A stretch of DNA of 39,515 nucleotides. Origin: Streptomyces griseoincarnatus (GTDB taxonomy: Bacteria > Actinomycetota > Actinomycetes > Streptomycetales > Streptomycetaceae). The position numbers were made by a program, and so were the translations under genes. The notes beneath the pieces are model-generated. The model did no database searches, was not told the DNA's origin, and worked only from the letters and a program-made list of their open reading frames with translations. How positions within the stretch are numbered: the stretch's first letter is position 1; every line of letters begins with the position of its first letter. Location: assembly GCA_014649575.1 (NCBI GenBank), contig BMTH01000028.1:1-39515 (forward strand), read 5' to 3'. Positions 1-7,182 of this stretch are shown here, one piece after another.

Positions 1-102
1 AAGATCGTGGAGACCCTGATCGAAGAGGCGATGAAGATCGCCGAGCAGATGGAGAAGGACGGTGTGGCCTCCGGCGAGCCGCAGGTAGCGGTGGCCGGCT
101 GA
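1..102 (+). CDS. ispG: IspG (GcpE) 4-hydroxy-3-methylbut-2-enyl diphosphate synthase, C-terminal end
   Basis: Only the last 33 codons are in the window, ending in TGA at 100-102. The peptide contains IVETLIEEAMKIAEQMEKDG and finishes in VAVAG, which is the typical tail of actinobacterial IspG. IspG is the iron-sulfur enzyme that converts methylerythritol cyclodiphosphate to HMBPP in the MEP isoprenoid pathway. The assignment rests on the resemblance of the tail and on position: in Streptomyces, as I recall, ispG lies directly upstream of this GNAT-GNAT-proS group. The iron-sulfur cysteines are outside the window, so the catalytic part cannot be checked. Confidence 0.7.
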   Translation, partial: KIVETLIEEAMKIAEQMEKDGVASGEPQVAVAG

Positions 103-203
103 CCCGGTCCTCGCAGCACCCGGGGATCCGGGGGCGGCGGCCCCCGGCATCCGCGGGTACAGTGCGGAAATCAGGCAGAACCCTTTTGTGTGAGGCCCCG
201 CAC

Positions 204-1052
204 GTGTTGACGCAGACCACTTCCCGGGTCCTCGAACCGAGCGACCTGGACGCCGCACTCGCCGTACTCGACCGCGACCCGGTCGCGAACGCCTTCGTGG
301 CCGCGCGCGTGCAGATCGCCGGCCTCGACCCGTGGCGGCTCGGCGGCGAGATGTGGGGCTGGTACGAGGACGGCATCCTGACCTCGATGTGCTACGCGGG
401 CGCCAACCTCGTCCCCATCTGCGCCACCCCCCGCGCCGTCCGCGCCTTCGCCGACCGCGCCCGCCGCGCCGGCCGCCGCTGCTCCTCCATCGTCGGCCCT
501 GCCGAGCCCACCGCCGCCCTCTGGCAACTGCTCGAACCCCGGTGGGGTCCCGCCCGCGAGGTCCGCGCCCGCCAGCCGCTGCTGGTCACCGACCGCGTGC
601 CCGACGCCGTGGCGCCCGACCCGTACGTCCGCCGCGTCCGCAAGGACGAACTCGAGACGATCATGCCGGCGTGCGTGGCCATGTTCACCGAGGAGGTCGG
701 CGTCTCCCCGCTGGCCGGCGACGGGGGACTGCTCTACCAGGCCCGGGTCGCCGAGCTGGTCGGCTCCGGCCGCTCCTTCGCCCGTTTCGACGCCGACGGC
801 AACGTGATCTTCAAGGCGGAGATCGGCGCCGCCACCGACCGCGCCTGCCAGATCCAGGGCGTCTGGGTCGCCCCCGAACACCGGGGGAACGGCGTCGCCG
901 CCCCCGGCATGGCCGCCGTCCTGCGGTACGCCCTCGCCGACGTCGCCCCCGTGGTGAGCCTCTACGTCAACGACTTCAACACCCCCGCCCGCCGCACGTA
1001 CGCCACGGTGGGCTTCCGCGAGGTCGGCGCCTTCATGAGCGTGCTGTTCTGA
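204..1052 (+). CDS. GNAT-family N-acetyltransferase with N-terminal DUF4081-like domain
   Basis: A 282-residue protein. The C-terminal part (about residues 145-282) is a GNAT fold: IQGVWVAPEHRGNGVAAPGM is the acetyl-CoA-binding V/I-x-P-x-x-R-G-x-G region, followed by VSLYVNDFNTPARRTYATVG, the usual GNAT beta5-alpha4 segment. The N-terminal half fits the DUF4081-type domain often fused to GNAT in actinomycetes. The frame is open from a GTG at 162, but I prefer GTG at 204 because GAGG at 192-195 is correctly spaced and related proteins, as I recall, begin LTQTTSRVLEPSDL. The acyl acceptor is unknown. It follows ispG by about 100 bp and is followed closely by a second GNAT gene. Confidence 0.85.
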   Translation: MLTQTTSRVLEPSDLDAALAVLDRDPVANAFVAARVQIAGLDPWRLGGEMWGWYEDGILTSMCYAGANLVPICATPRAVRAFADRARRAGRRCSSIVGPAEPTAALWQLLEPRWGPAREVRARQPLLVTDRVPDAVAPDPYVRRVRKDELETIMPACVAMFTEEVGVSPLAGDGGLLYQARVAELVGSGRSFARFDADGNVIFKAEIGAATDRACQIQGVWVAPEHRGNGVAAPGMAAVLRYALADVAPVVSLYVNDFNTPARRTYATVGFREVGAFMSVLF

Positions 1053-1066
1053 CGGGCGCGTCCCTG

Positions 1067-1072
1067 TAGTCT
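1067..1072 (+). promoter_or_regulatory. Candidate -10 box for a leaderless GNAT transcript
   Basis: TAGTCT lies 7 bases before the ATG at 1080, and no purine-rich Shine-Dalgarno sequence precedes that ATG. Transcription would start at or next to the start codon, as is common in Streptomyces leaderless genes. No good -35 box is visible, so this is a weak call. Confidence 0.35.
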
Positions 1073-1079
1073 CCCCGGC

Positions 1080-1646
1080 ATGCTGCGCTTTCCCGGTCAC
1101 GGCCGCCCCGAGCCCGACGACATCGTGATCGGCCCCCTCGACCTCCCCGGGCACGTCGACGAGGCGCTGGCCGTCCAGGCGGTGGCGTTCGGACTCGGCC
1201 CCGACGAGGTGGCCGTACGCCGGCAGATCGTGCTGCGCCACATGACCTTCCCCGGTGCGCGGGCCTTCGGCGCCACCGTCGGGGGGCGCCTGGTCGGCTT
1301 CGTCTACGGCATGCCGAACGACCGCTCCCACTGGTGGTCCACCGTCGTCGAGCCGTACCTGCGCGCCGGCGGTCACGACGACTGGCTCGACGACTCCTTC
1401 GTCATCACCGAGCTGCACGTCCACCCCCGGCACCAGAAGCACGGCATCGGCCGCGCCCTGATCACCACGATCACCGACGGCGCCGACCAGCAGCGGTCGC
1501 TGCTGTCCGCACTGGACGTCGAGAGCCCCGCCCGCCACCTGTACCGCTCGCTGGGCTACGAGGACCTCGCCCGGCAGGTCCACTTCCCGAGCGCCCCCAC
1601 CCCGTACGCCGTCATGGGCGCCCCGCTGCCGCTCCCGCGCGCGTAA
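1080..1646 (+). CDS. GNAT-family N-acetyltransferase
   Basis: 188 residues. The motif ELHVHPRHQKHGIGRALI (about residues 115-132) is the acetyl-CoA pyrophosphate-binding loop (Q/R-x-x-G-x-G/A) of the GNAT fold. SALDVESPARHLYRSLGYED downstream is the second conserved GNAT segment with the Tyr that often serves as general acid. The start is the ATG at 1080, the first codon of the conserved reading frame; no clear ribosome binding site precedes it, which suggests leaderless translation. The substrate cannot be told from sequence. It sits between the first GNAT gene and proS on the same strand and has Streptomyces-like codon use throughout. Confidence 0.85.
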   Translation: MLRFPGHGRPEPDDIVIGPLDLPGHVDEALAVQAVAFGLGPDEVAVRRQIVLRHMTFPGARAFGATVGGRLVGFVYGMPNDRSHWWSTVVEPYLRAGGHDDWLDDSFVITELHVHPRHQKHGIGRALITTITDGADQQRSLLSALDVESPARHLYRSLGYEDLARQVHFPSAPTPYAVMGAPLPLPRA

Positions 1647-1719
1647 CCGATTTCCGCCGTCCCGTCCCACCCGGCTAACCTCGCCCTCATCACCTAGACG
1701 CAGCAGGAGTACGAGAACC

Positions 1720-3423
1720 ATGGCGAACGCACCGGTCCAGCGCATGTCCCAGTTGATGGCGAAGACGCTGCGCGACGACCCGGCCGACGCCGAGGTCCTC
1801 AGCCACAAGCTGCTGGTCCGCGCGGGCTACGTCCGCCGCACCGCCGCAGGCATCTGGACGTGGCTGCCCCTCGGCAAGAAGGTGCTCGCCAACGTCGAGC
1901 GGATCGTGCGCGAGGAGATGGACGCCATCGGCGCCCAGGAAGTGCTGCTCCCCGCCCTCCTGCCGCGCGAGCCCTACGACGCCACCGGCCGCTGGGACGA
2001 GTACGGTGCCGAGCTGTTCCGCCTCCAGGACCGCAAGGGCGGCGACTACCTCCTCGGACCCACCCACGAGGAGATCTTCACGCTGATGGTGAAGGACCAG
2101 GCGTCCTCCTACAAGGACCTGCCGGTCATCCTCTACCAGATCCAGACGAAGTTCCGTGACGAGGCCCGCCCCCGCGCCGGCATCCTGCGCGGCCGCGAGT
2201 TCCTGATGAAGGACTCGTACTCCTTCGACCTGGACGACGACGGCCTGGCCCAGTCGTACGACCTGCACCGCCAGGCCTACCGGCGGATCTTCGAGCGCCT
2301 CGGCCTCGACTACCGGATCTGCGCGGCGACCGCCGGCGCCATGGGCGGCTCCAAGTCCGAGGAGTTCCTCGCGCCCGCCGAGGCCGGCGAGGACACCTTC
2401 GCCGACTGCCCCCACTGCGACTTCGCCGCGAACACCGAGGCCGTCTCGTACGAGTTGAAGCCGGTGGACGCCGCCGGGGTGCCCGCCGCCGAGGACATCC
2501 CCACGCCCGACACCCCCACCATCGAGACCCTCGCCGCGCAGCTCGGCGTCCCCGCCTCGGCCACGCTGAAGAACCTGCTGGTCAAGGTCGACGGCGAGAT
2601 CGTCGCCGTGGGCGTGCCCGGTGACCGCGAGGTCGATCTGGGCAAGGTCGAGGCGCACTTCGCCCCGGCCGAGGTCGAGATGGTCACCGAGGCCGACTTC
2701 ATCGCCCGCCCCGACCTGGTGCGCGGCTACGTCGGCCCGCAGGGCCTGGGCAAGGTGAAGTACGTCGCCGACCCGCGCGTCGCCCCCGGCACCGCCTGGA
2801 TCACCGGCGCCAACAAGGCCGACACCCACGCGAAGAACGTCGTCGCCGGCCGTGACTTCGAGGTCGACGAGTACGTGGACGTCGTGGTCGTCGAGGAGGG
2901 CGACCCCTGCCCCAAGTGCGGCACCGGTCTGAAGCTGGACCGCGCCATTGAGATCGGCCACATCTTCCAGCTCGGCCGCAAGTACGCCGACGCCCTCAAG
3001 CTCGACGTCCTCGGCCAGAACGGCAAGCCCGTCCGCGTCACCATGGGCTCCTACGGCGTCGGTGTCTCCCGCGCGGTGGCCGCCCTCGCCGAGCAGACCG
3101 CCGACGACAAGGGCCTGTGCTGGCCCGCCGAGGTCGCCCCGGCCGACGTCCACGTGGTCGCCGCAGGCAAGGCGCTCCAGACCGAGCTGGCGCTCGAGGT
3201 CTCCGAGAAGCTCGCCGCCGCGGGCGTCCGCGTCCTGGTCGACGACCGTGCGGGTGTCTCCCCGGGCGTGAAGTTCACCGACTCCGAGCTGATCGGCGTC
3301 CCGCAGATCCTGGTCGCGGGCCGCCGCTCCGCCGACCGCGTCCTGGAACTGAAGGACCGCCGCACGGGCGAACGCGAGGAGCTCACGGTCGACGAGGCCA
3401 TCGCCCGCCTGACGGCGCGCTGA
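1720..3423 (+). CDS. proS: Prolyl-tRNA synthetase
   Basis: 567 residues, the usual length of the bacterial (E. coli-type) class IIa ProRS with the inserted editing domain. It charges tRNA-Pro with proline in the cytosol. GPTHEE begins near residue 113, the motif-2 region FRDEARPRAGILRGREF near 144-160 and motif 3 MGSYGVGVSR near 440. Between motifs 2 and 3, about residues 230-400, lies the YbaK-like INS domain (TLKNLLVKVDGEIVAVGVPG and following) that deacylates mischarged Ala-tRNA-Pro. The anticodon-binding domain follows (DVHVVAAGKALQTELALEV to the end). The ATG at 1720 is preceded by AGGAG. The last bases of the gene, GACGGCGCGCTGACCCTCAC, recur about 230 bp downstream as part of a repeat, so the gene end took part in a duplication. 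Confidence 0.97.
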   Translation: MANAPVQRMSQLMAKTLRDDPADAEVLSHKLLVRAGYVRRTAAGIWTWLPLGKKVLANVERIVREEMDAIGAQEVLLPALLPREPYDATGRWDEYGAELFRLQDRKGGDYLLGPTHEEIFTLMVKDQASSYKDLPVILYQIQTKFRDEARPRAGILRGREFLMKDSYSFDLDDDGLAQSYDLHRQAYRRIFERLGLDYRICAATAGAMGGSKSEEFLAPAEAGEDTFADCPHCDFAANTEAVSYELKPVDAAGVPAAEDIPTPDTPTIETLAAQLGVPASATLKNLLVKVDGEIVAVGVPGDREVDLGKVEAHFAPAEVEMVTEADFIARPDLVRGYVGPQGLGKVKYVADPRVAPGTAWITGANKADTHAKNVVAGRDFEVDEYVDVVVVEEGDPCPKCGTGLKLDRAIEIGHIFQLGRKYADALKLDVLGQNGKPVRVTMGSYGVGVSRAVAALAEQTADDKGLCWPAEVAPADVHVVAAGKALQTELALEVSEKLAAAGVRVLVDDRAGVSPGVKFTDSELIGVPQILVAGRRSADRVLELKDRRTGEREELTVDEAIARLTAR

Positions 3424-3790
3424 CCCTCACGGGTTCCGTCCCGGCCACCGACGTCACCACCGTCCGCGGCCGGGACGACGCACGTCCGGACGGCGTCCCC
3501 ACGGCGCGGACGCGCTACGTCCGGCAGCGATCGACGGCGCACGTTTCCGTCCCGGCCACCGATGTCACCACCGTCCGCGGCCGGGACGACCCACGTCCGG
3601 ATGGTGTCCCCATGGCGCGGACACCTTCGTCCGGCAGCGATCGACGGCGCGCTAACCCTCACGGGTTCCGTCCCGGCCACCGACGTCACCATCGTCCGAG
3701 GCCGGGACGACCCACGTCCGGACGGTGTCCCCATGGCGCGGACGCATTCCGTCAGGCAGCGATCGACGGCGCGCGTTTCCGTATCGGCCG
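3412..3790 (+). repeat. Two-level tandem repeat behind proS (232-bp unit of two half-repeats)
   Basis: Four related half-units begin with TTCCGTC at 3434, 3545 and 3666 and with the diverged TTCCGTA at 3777. The steps are 111, 121 and 111 bp, so the full period is exactly 232 bp. Half-units 1 and 3 also share a TGACCCTCACGG or TAACCCTCACGG lead-in continuous with GACGGCGCGC, so the repeat includes the last codons and stop of proS. Each complete half-unit has a perfect 10-bp inverted repeat, CGTCCCGGCC and GGCCGGGACG, separated by 21 bases (3437-3477, 3548-3588, 3669-3709). It also carries a CGTCCGGACG palindrome (CGTCCGGATG in half-unit 2). The fourth half-unit is truncated. I see no credible gene here; the hairpins may act as transcription terminators for proS. 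Confidence 0.9.
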
Positions 3791-3799
3791 GGCCGGGAC

Positions 3800-4420
3800 G
3801 TTCCGCGGTGGGCGGCGCTGTCGACGCGCGGGGTGCCGTCCGCAGGTCTGGCGCGGCGCGGGGCCGGGCGGCGGCGATCCGACGCCGTCGCCGGTTGGGG
3901 ACCGCGGTGGCCGGGTCAGGCTGTCCGACGCCGGTCGCGGGCCGGGGCGTTCGGCGGTGGGCGGCGCCGTCGACCGCGTGCGGTCGGTCCGCAGCCCTCG
4001 GCGGGGCCAGGCGGCCGGGCCTCGCGTCGTTGCCGCGTGCGCCGGGGCGGCCGGGTCAGGGCGAGGGGCCGTCCCCGGTCGGGGGCGTCCCGCAGCGAGG
4101 AGGTCGTGTCGGCCGCGCGGTGCGCCGTCCGCAGGACTGGCGGGGCCGGGCACCCTGGGGTGGTGGGGACCTGGAGTCGTTGGCGCCCGCGGGCCGATGT
4201 GGGGGGTCAGATCGCGGCGACGCCGGTGCGACCGGGGCGTCCCGGTGCAGGCGGCGTTGTCGGCCGCGCGGGGTGTCGCCCGCAGCACCTGGCGCCGTCC
4301 GCCTGCGGGCAGGGGCGGGCCGGGTCAGCGCGTGGGTGCGCCGTCACCGGGCCCGGGGAGTCCGTAGCGACGGCCGGGGCGGCGTCCGTGGGTCCGGGGT
4401 CGCCCGCAGAGGGACCCGGA
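3800..4420 (+). repeat. Degenerate direct-repeat array of about 140-150 bp period, no gene seen
   Basis: A core resembling GTCGACCGCG...GTCCGCAG..CTGGCGG recurs with GTCCGCAG or GCCCGCAG at 3838, 3987, 4127, 4278 and 4402 (steps 149, 140, 151, 124). Between cores, GGCCGGGTCAG-like and CCGGGGCGT-like segments recur at about 3909, 4047 and 4317. Open frames cross the region only because of extreme GC content; none shows domain-like sequence or a stable codon pattern. The stretch continues straight on from the proS repeat and ends before the small minus-strand gene at 4451. Confidence 0.55.
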
Positions 4421-4450
4421 GACGAGAGCGGCGGGCCGGAGGGCCGCTTC

Positions 4451-4696
4451 TCAGCATGCCTCCGCCGTCAGCGCGCGGCTCAGAACGCTCGCCGGCAGGT
4501 CGACGTGTTCGCCGCAGAAACAGAGGAGGGCCGTGCCCGTTCCCTCGGGGGCGCCCAGGTCGATCGTGAGGAGCGCGCGCAGTTCGCGGACCACGTCGAG
4601 CAGATGGGCGCCGCGCGCCACCAGCACGCTGACCTCGTCCGGGTCCCAGACCACGATGTCCGGCAGGTCGTCCGCCGTGTGAACGCGAATGCACAT
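4451..4696 (-). CDS. Small acidic protein with a CxC motif, function unknown
   Basis: 81 residues, beginning MCIRVHTADDLPDIVVWDPD and ending in LTAEAC. I chose the ATG at 4696 because GGGGAG precedes it at good spacing. The body has a helical, Leu/Val-rich middle (ARGAHLLDVVRELRALLTID) and then LLCFCGEHVDLP. With the cysteines near the start and at the very end there are four in all, which could bind metal or form disulfides; that is inference. It lies downstream of, and in the same direction as, the XRE-type regulator at 4840-5277, with a 143-bp gap, resembling Streptomyces pairs of a regulator and a small partner protein. I do not recognise the family. Confidence 0.6.
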   Translation of the reverse strand: MCIRVHTADDLPDIVVWDPDEVSVLVARGAHLLDVVRELRALLTIDLGAPEGTGTALLCFCGEHVDLPASVLSRALTAEAC

Positions 4697-4839
4697 GACT
4701 GTCTCCCCAGGGGTGCGCGAGGGCACGGTGTTCCGCTTCGGGAGGCCAGCGGCTTCCGATCGTAGCGATGCCGGTGCGCACCTGTGGGGCTTTCGGGACA
4801 TTCGTGGGGCGTCGGGAGGTTCCGGCCGCACGGGGAGGT

Positions 4840-5277
4840 TCAGGTGATCCTGCTGACCTGCAGCATGGCCTCCGCGTCCTTGATCAGCGCACGCTGCCGG
4901 GCCTCGGGGAGTTGCCGGTACAGCTTCAGCAGCCGTGCCTCGCGCTCGTCGCGGCTGGGTCCCGGTACGGGACGCCCGACCGCCTCGAAGAACTCCTTGG
5001 GTGTCGTCCTCACGCCCCACCGCCGGAACACCTCGACCATCGCCCGCAGCTTCTCGGGCGGGATGCGGGACGTGCCGCGCGTGCGGTTCATCCAGGCGTT
5101 CAACGTCGGGTAGGAGATGCCGGCCTCGCGCGCGAGGTCCTTCTGCGTACCGCTCCGGGGAAGTGCGAGGAGGCGCTCCAGCAGCGCCGCCAGATCCTCG
5201 CCCGGGGACTCCGGACCGCCCTCGGCGGTCCCGGGCGAAGGAGGCGGTGTCTGTCGGCTCGTCACGCGTCCGAGCAT
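4840..5277 (-). CDS. XRE-type helix-turn-helix transcriptional regulator
   Basis: Up to 145 residues. The DNA-binding segment is about residues 43-70: GTQKDLAREAGISYPTLNAW, a classic Q-K-x-L-A-x-x-x-G-I-S helix-turn-helix, followed by MNRTRGTSRIPPEKLRAMVE. The C-terminal part is an Arg/Leu-rich helix ending ALIKDAEAMLQVSRIT. The ATG at 5277 is the longest start; the GTG at 5265 is also possible, since neither has a strong Shine-Dalgarno sequence. An inverted repeat, ATCTAC-8 bases-GTAGAT, at 5289-5308 lies immediately upstream, and related elements precede the divergent sigma-factor gene. I infer that the protein binds these sites and regulates both itself and the sigma operon; this is untested. 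Confidence 0.8.
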   Translation of the reverse strand: MLGRVTSRQTPPPSPGTAEGGPESPGEDLAALLERLLALPRSGTQKDLAREAGISYPTLNAWMNRTRGTSRIPPEKLRAMVEVFRRWGVRTTPKEFFEAVGRPVPGPSRDEREARLLKLYRQLPEARQRALIKDAEAMLQVSRIT

Positions 5278-5288
5278 CGGTCATGCCC

Positions 5289-5317
5289 ATCTACAAGCGC
5301 AAGTAGATTGCAGATCG
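5289..5317. promoter_or_regulatory. Candidate operator A upstream of the XRE regulator gene
   Basis: ATCTAC and GTAGAT form a perfect 6-bp inverted repeat with an 8-base spacer, and TTGCAGATCG follows. The sequence shares ATCTACA and the trailing GCAGA with two elements near the sigma-factor gene. It is only 12 bp from the start codon of the minus-strand regulator, a good position for autoregulation. Confidence 0.5.
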
Positions 5318-5458
5318 ACGGCCGGATCAGGTGGTGCACGCCGGTGCGTTCGGGGGCACTCGCGCTACCCTGCCCCGCCCTTCGATCCTCCGTCCGCCCC
5401 CTCTGCGCCCTTTCACCCATCGGTCGGAATATGCCCCGCCAACCTTGACCCGATCTTC

Positions 5459-5480
5459 ATCTACATGAAGACTGTAGACG
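5459..5480. promoter_or_regulatory. Candidate operator B, overlapping a possible promoter of the sigma operon
   Basis: ATCTACATGAAG followed by ACTGTAGACG; CTACA and TGTAG form an inverted repeat with a 7-base spacer. TTGACC at 5445-5450 with AAGACT at 5468-5473 (17-bp spacing) could be a plus-strand promoter, in which case this element covers the -10 box. The element is 19/22 identical to element C at 5594. Confidence 0.5.
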
Positions 5481-5593
5481 CCTTCGGGAGTCGGAACCCC
5501 TAGCGTCGACGGTCGGCCGCGTCGGCCGGACCCGTTCCGGCGTGCGCGCATCCCCGCCCGCCGGTCCACGTCGGACGCCCACCCGAAATCTAC

Positions 5594-5615
5594 ATCTACA
5601 TGAAGATCGCAGACG
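5594..5615. promoter_or_regulatory. Candidate operator C upstream of the ECF sigma-factor gene
   Basis: ATCTACATGAAG followed by ATCGCAGACG, 135 bp downstream of element B and identical to it at 19 of 22 positions. An extra ATCTAC directly precedes it (5588). It lies 62 bp before the preferred GTG start at 5678. The right half is GCAG rather than GTAG, so its symmetry is weaker than that of A and B. Confidence 0.45.
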
Positions 5616-5677
5616 TCGTGCGGTCGTGCCGTGCGGCCCGCCCGTCCCTGCCCACCCCTTACCGAGGAGCACCGAAC

Positions 5678-6280
5678 GTGTCCTTAGCGACCACTTCATC
5701 CACCGCGGAGAGAACCGCCCCGAACGCCTCGGAACCGGCGTGGCTGACCCGGGCCCGCACCGGGGACCCGGAGGCGTTCGCCTTTCTCTACCGCGAGTAC
5801 CGCGGCACGGTGTACGGCTATCTGCTGGCCCGCACCCGGGACCGGCACCTGGCCGAGGACCTGACCCAGGAGGTCTTCGCCCGCGCCCTGCGGAACATCT
5901 CCGGCTTCACCTGGCGCGGCACCGACCCCGCCGCCTGGCTGACCACCATCGCCCGCAACATCCACCTCGACGAGCTGGGCCGCAGCCGCCACCGGCGCGA
6001 GATGCTGGTCGCCGAGTTCGGCGACCCCGGACAGCCGGGTCCGGAACCGGAGACCCTGGTCCTGCGCGACCTGGACGCCGTCGACGCCCGCGAGACGGTG
6101 CACCGCGCCCTGAGCGCCCTCGCCCCGTCCCAACGGGCCTGCGTGGAACTGCGGTTTCTCGGCGGGCTGTCCATCGAGCAGACCGCGCACACCATGGGCC
6201 GCACCGTCGGCGCGGTCAAGGCGCTGACGCACCGCGCCATGTGCCGGCTGCGCTGGGCGGCGGGGGCGATGCACGCGTGA
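5678..6280 (+). CDS. ECF-family RNA polymerase sigma factor
   Basis: 200 residues from GTG 5678, which has GAGGAGC 7 bp upstream; an ATG at 5600 in the same frame would add 26 residues with no family resemblance. Region 2 is clear: GDPEAFAFLYREYRGTVYGY, then AEDLTQEVFARALRNI and the promoter-melting stretch FTWRGTDPAAWLTTIARNIH. Region 4 follows: LAPSQRACVELRFLGGLSIE and QTAHTMGRTVGAVKALTHRA, the -35-binding helix-turn-helix. No anti-sigma gene with the usual zinc-binding or membrane features is adjacent. Instead two genes of unknown function follow with overlapping stop/start codons. The target promoters are unknown; the nearby ATCTACA elements suggest control by the divergent XRE regulator. 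Confidence 0.92.
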   Translation: MSLATTSSTAERTAPNASEPAWLTRARTGDPEAFAFLYREYRGTVYGYLLARTRDRHLAEDLTQEVFARALRNISGFTWRGTDPAAWLTTIARNIHLDELGRSRHRREMLVAEFGDPGQPGPEPETLVLRDLDAVDARETVHRALSALAPSQRACVELRFLGGLSIEQTAHTMGRTVGAVKALTHRAMCRLRWAAGAMHA

Positions 6281-7182
6281 ACGAGTACCCGGACGCCGTT
6301 CCCGTCCTCCGCGTGACCGTGGCCGTGCCCGGCCTCCGCGACCTGTACCACGCCTCCTCCTCGCCGGCCGAGGAGCTCGCCTTCCCGGCCGGCGCCCTGC
6401 CGCACCCGAGCCTCCTCCCGCCGCACGGCGCCGTGCCGCCCGGCGCCGACGCCGGGCACCCGCCGGGGACGCCCCCGCCGACCGAGCTGGAACGCCAGGC
6501 CCTCGCCTGGGACACGGCACGCGCACGCGCCCGGTCCGTCGCCCTGACCATCGAGCGGGAGGTCGGCACCCACCCGGACGTCCGCACCGTGCGGGCCGAC
6601 GGCGACACCGTGCACGTCCTGCTCCGCCTCGAACCGCCGTACGCCCGCTGGCCGGGCTGGTGCGCGTACTTCGGCATCACCGCCGCCGCCGAGTGCACCG
6701 CGCCGCACATCCTGGCGGGGGAGGGCAGCCGGGACGGCGTGCGCGTCACCGCCGCGGTCCAGCCGCTGCCGTCCGGCCCGGACGGTGAGCCCGAGCAGAC
6801 ACACGCCAGGGGGGCGGACCCCGGGGCGGAGGGGGCCCCGGAGGCCGCACACCCCTACCCGGCGGCCGACCCGCTCGACCCGGCCGGCACCGACGAGGCG
6901 GACGAGCCGGACCCCGACGGCCCGCGGCCGCCCGGGCCGGCCGGGCTCATGCGCCCCTTCCTGCTCGGCGGAGCGGCGTACGACCTGGCCCTGCCGTACC
7001 GCGACGTGCACGGCGAGACCTGGTACTTCCAGGGGCAGCGCGCCTACGACGGGATGCCGCTGATGTCGCTCGACGGCCGCCCGGAGCGGTGCTCGCTGGC
7101 CCACGTGGCCGAGTACGCCGGTCCGCTGACCCCCGTGACGGAGCCGTCGTCGGAACCGGCCCCGGACGAAGGGGACCGATGA
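6277..7182 (+). CDS. Hypothetical protein co-translated with the sigma factor
   Basis: 301 residues. The GTG start at 6277 overlaps the sigma-factor stop (GTGA), so translation is probably coupled. The N-terminal part starts MNEYPDAVPVLRVTVAVPGL. A central domain around residues 70-170 (ALTIEREVGTHPDVRTVRAD, then VLLRLEPPYARWPGWCAYFG) looks globular. A Pro/Asp/Glu-rich linker about residues 170-225 leads to a second small domain with YDLALPYRDVHGETWYFQGQ and CSLAHVAEYAGPLTP. There is no signal peptide, membrane segment or anti-sigma motif that I recognise. Its position suggests a role with the sigma factor, but this is context only. Confidence 0.75.
   Translation: MNEYPDAVPVLRVTVAVPGLRDLYHASSSPAEELAFPAGALPHPSLLPPHGAVPPGADAGHPPGTPPPTELERQALAWDTARARARSVALTIEREVGTHPDVRTVRADGDTVHVLLRLEPPYARWPGWCAYFGITAAAECTAPHILAGEGSRDGVRVTAAVQPLPSGPDGEPEQTHARGADPGAEGAPEAAHPYPAADPLDPAGTDEADEPDPDGPRPPGPAGLMRPFLLGGAAYDLALPYRDVHGETWYFQGQRAYDGMPLMSLDGRPERCSLAHVAEYAGPLTPVTEPSSEPAPDEGDR

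Noticed and set aside
1690..3153. Long open frame on the minus strand opposite proS
   Set aside because: It is a GC-bias shadow of proS: low-complexity Gly/Val/Asp/Leu sequence, no ribosome binding site, no recognisable domain.
3434..3790. Possible CRISPR array after proS
   Set aside because: Units are 111-121 bp and similar over their whole length, with no short constant repeat/variable spacer pattern and no cas genes.
3117..4569. Open plus-strand frames across the repeat region after proS
   Set aside because: They are Arg/Gly/Pro-rich, change frame between repeat units and lack a start with a ribosome binding site; repetitive DNA explains them.
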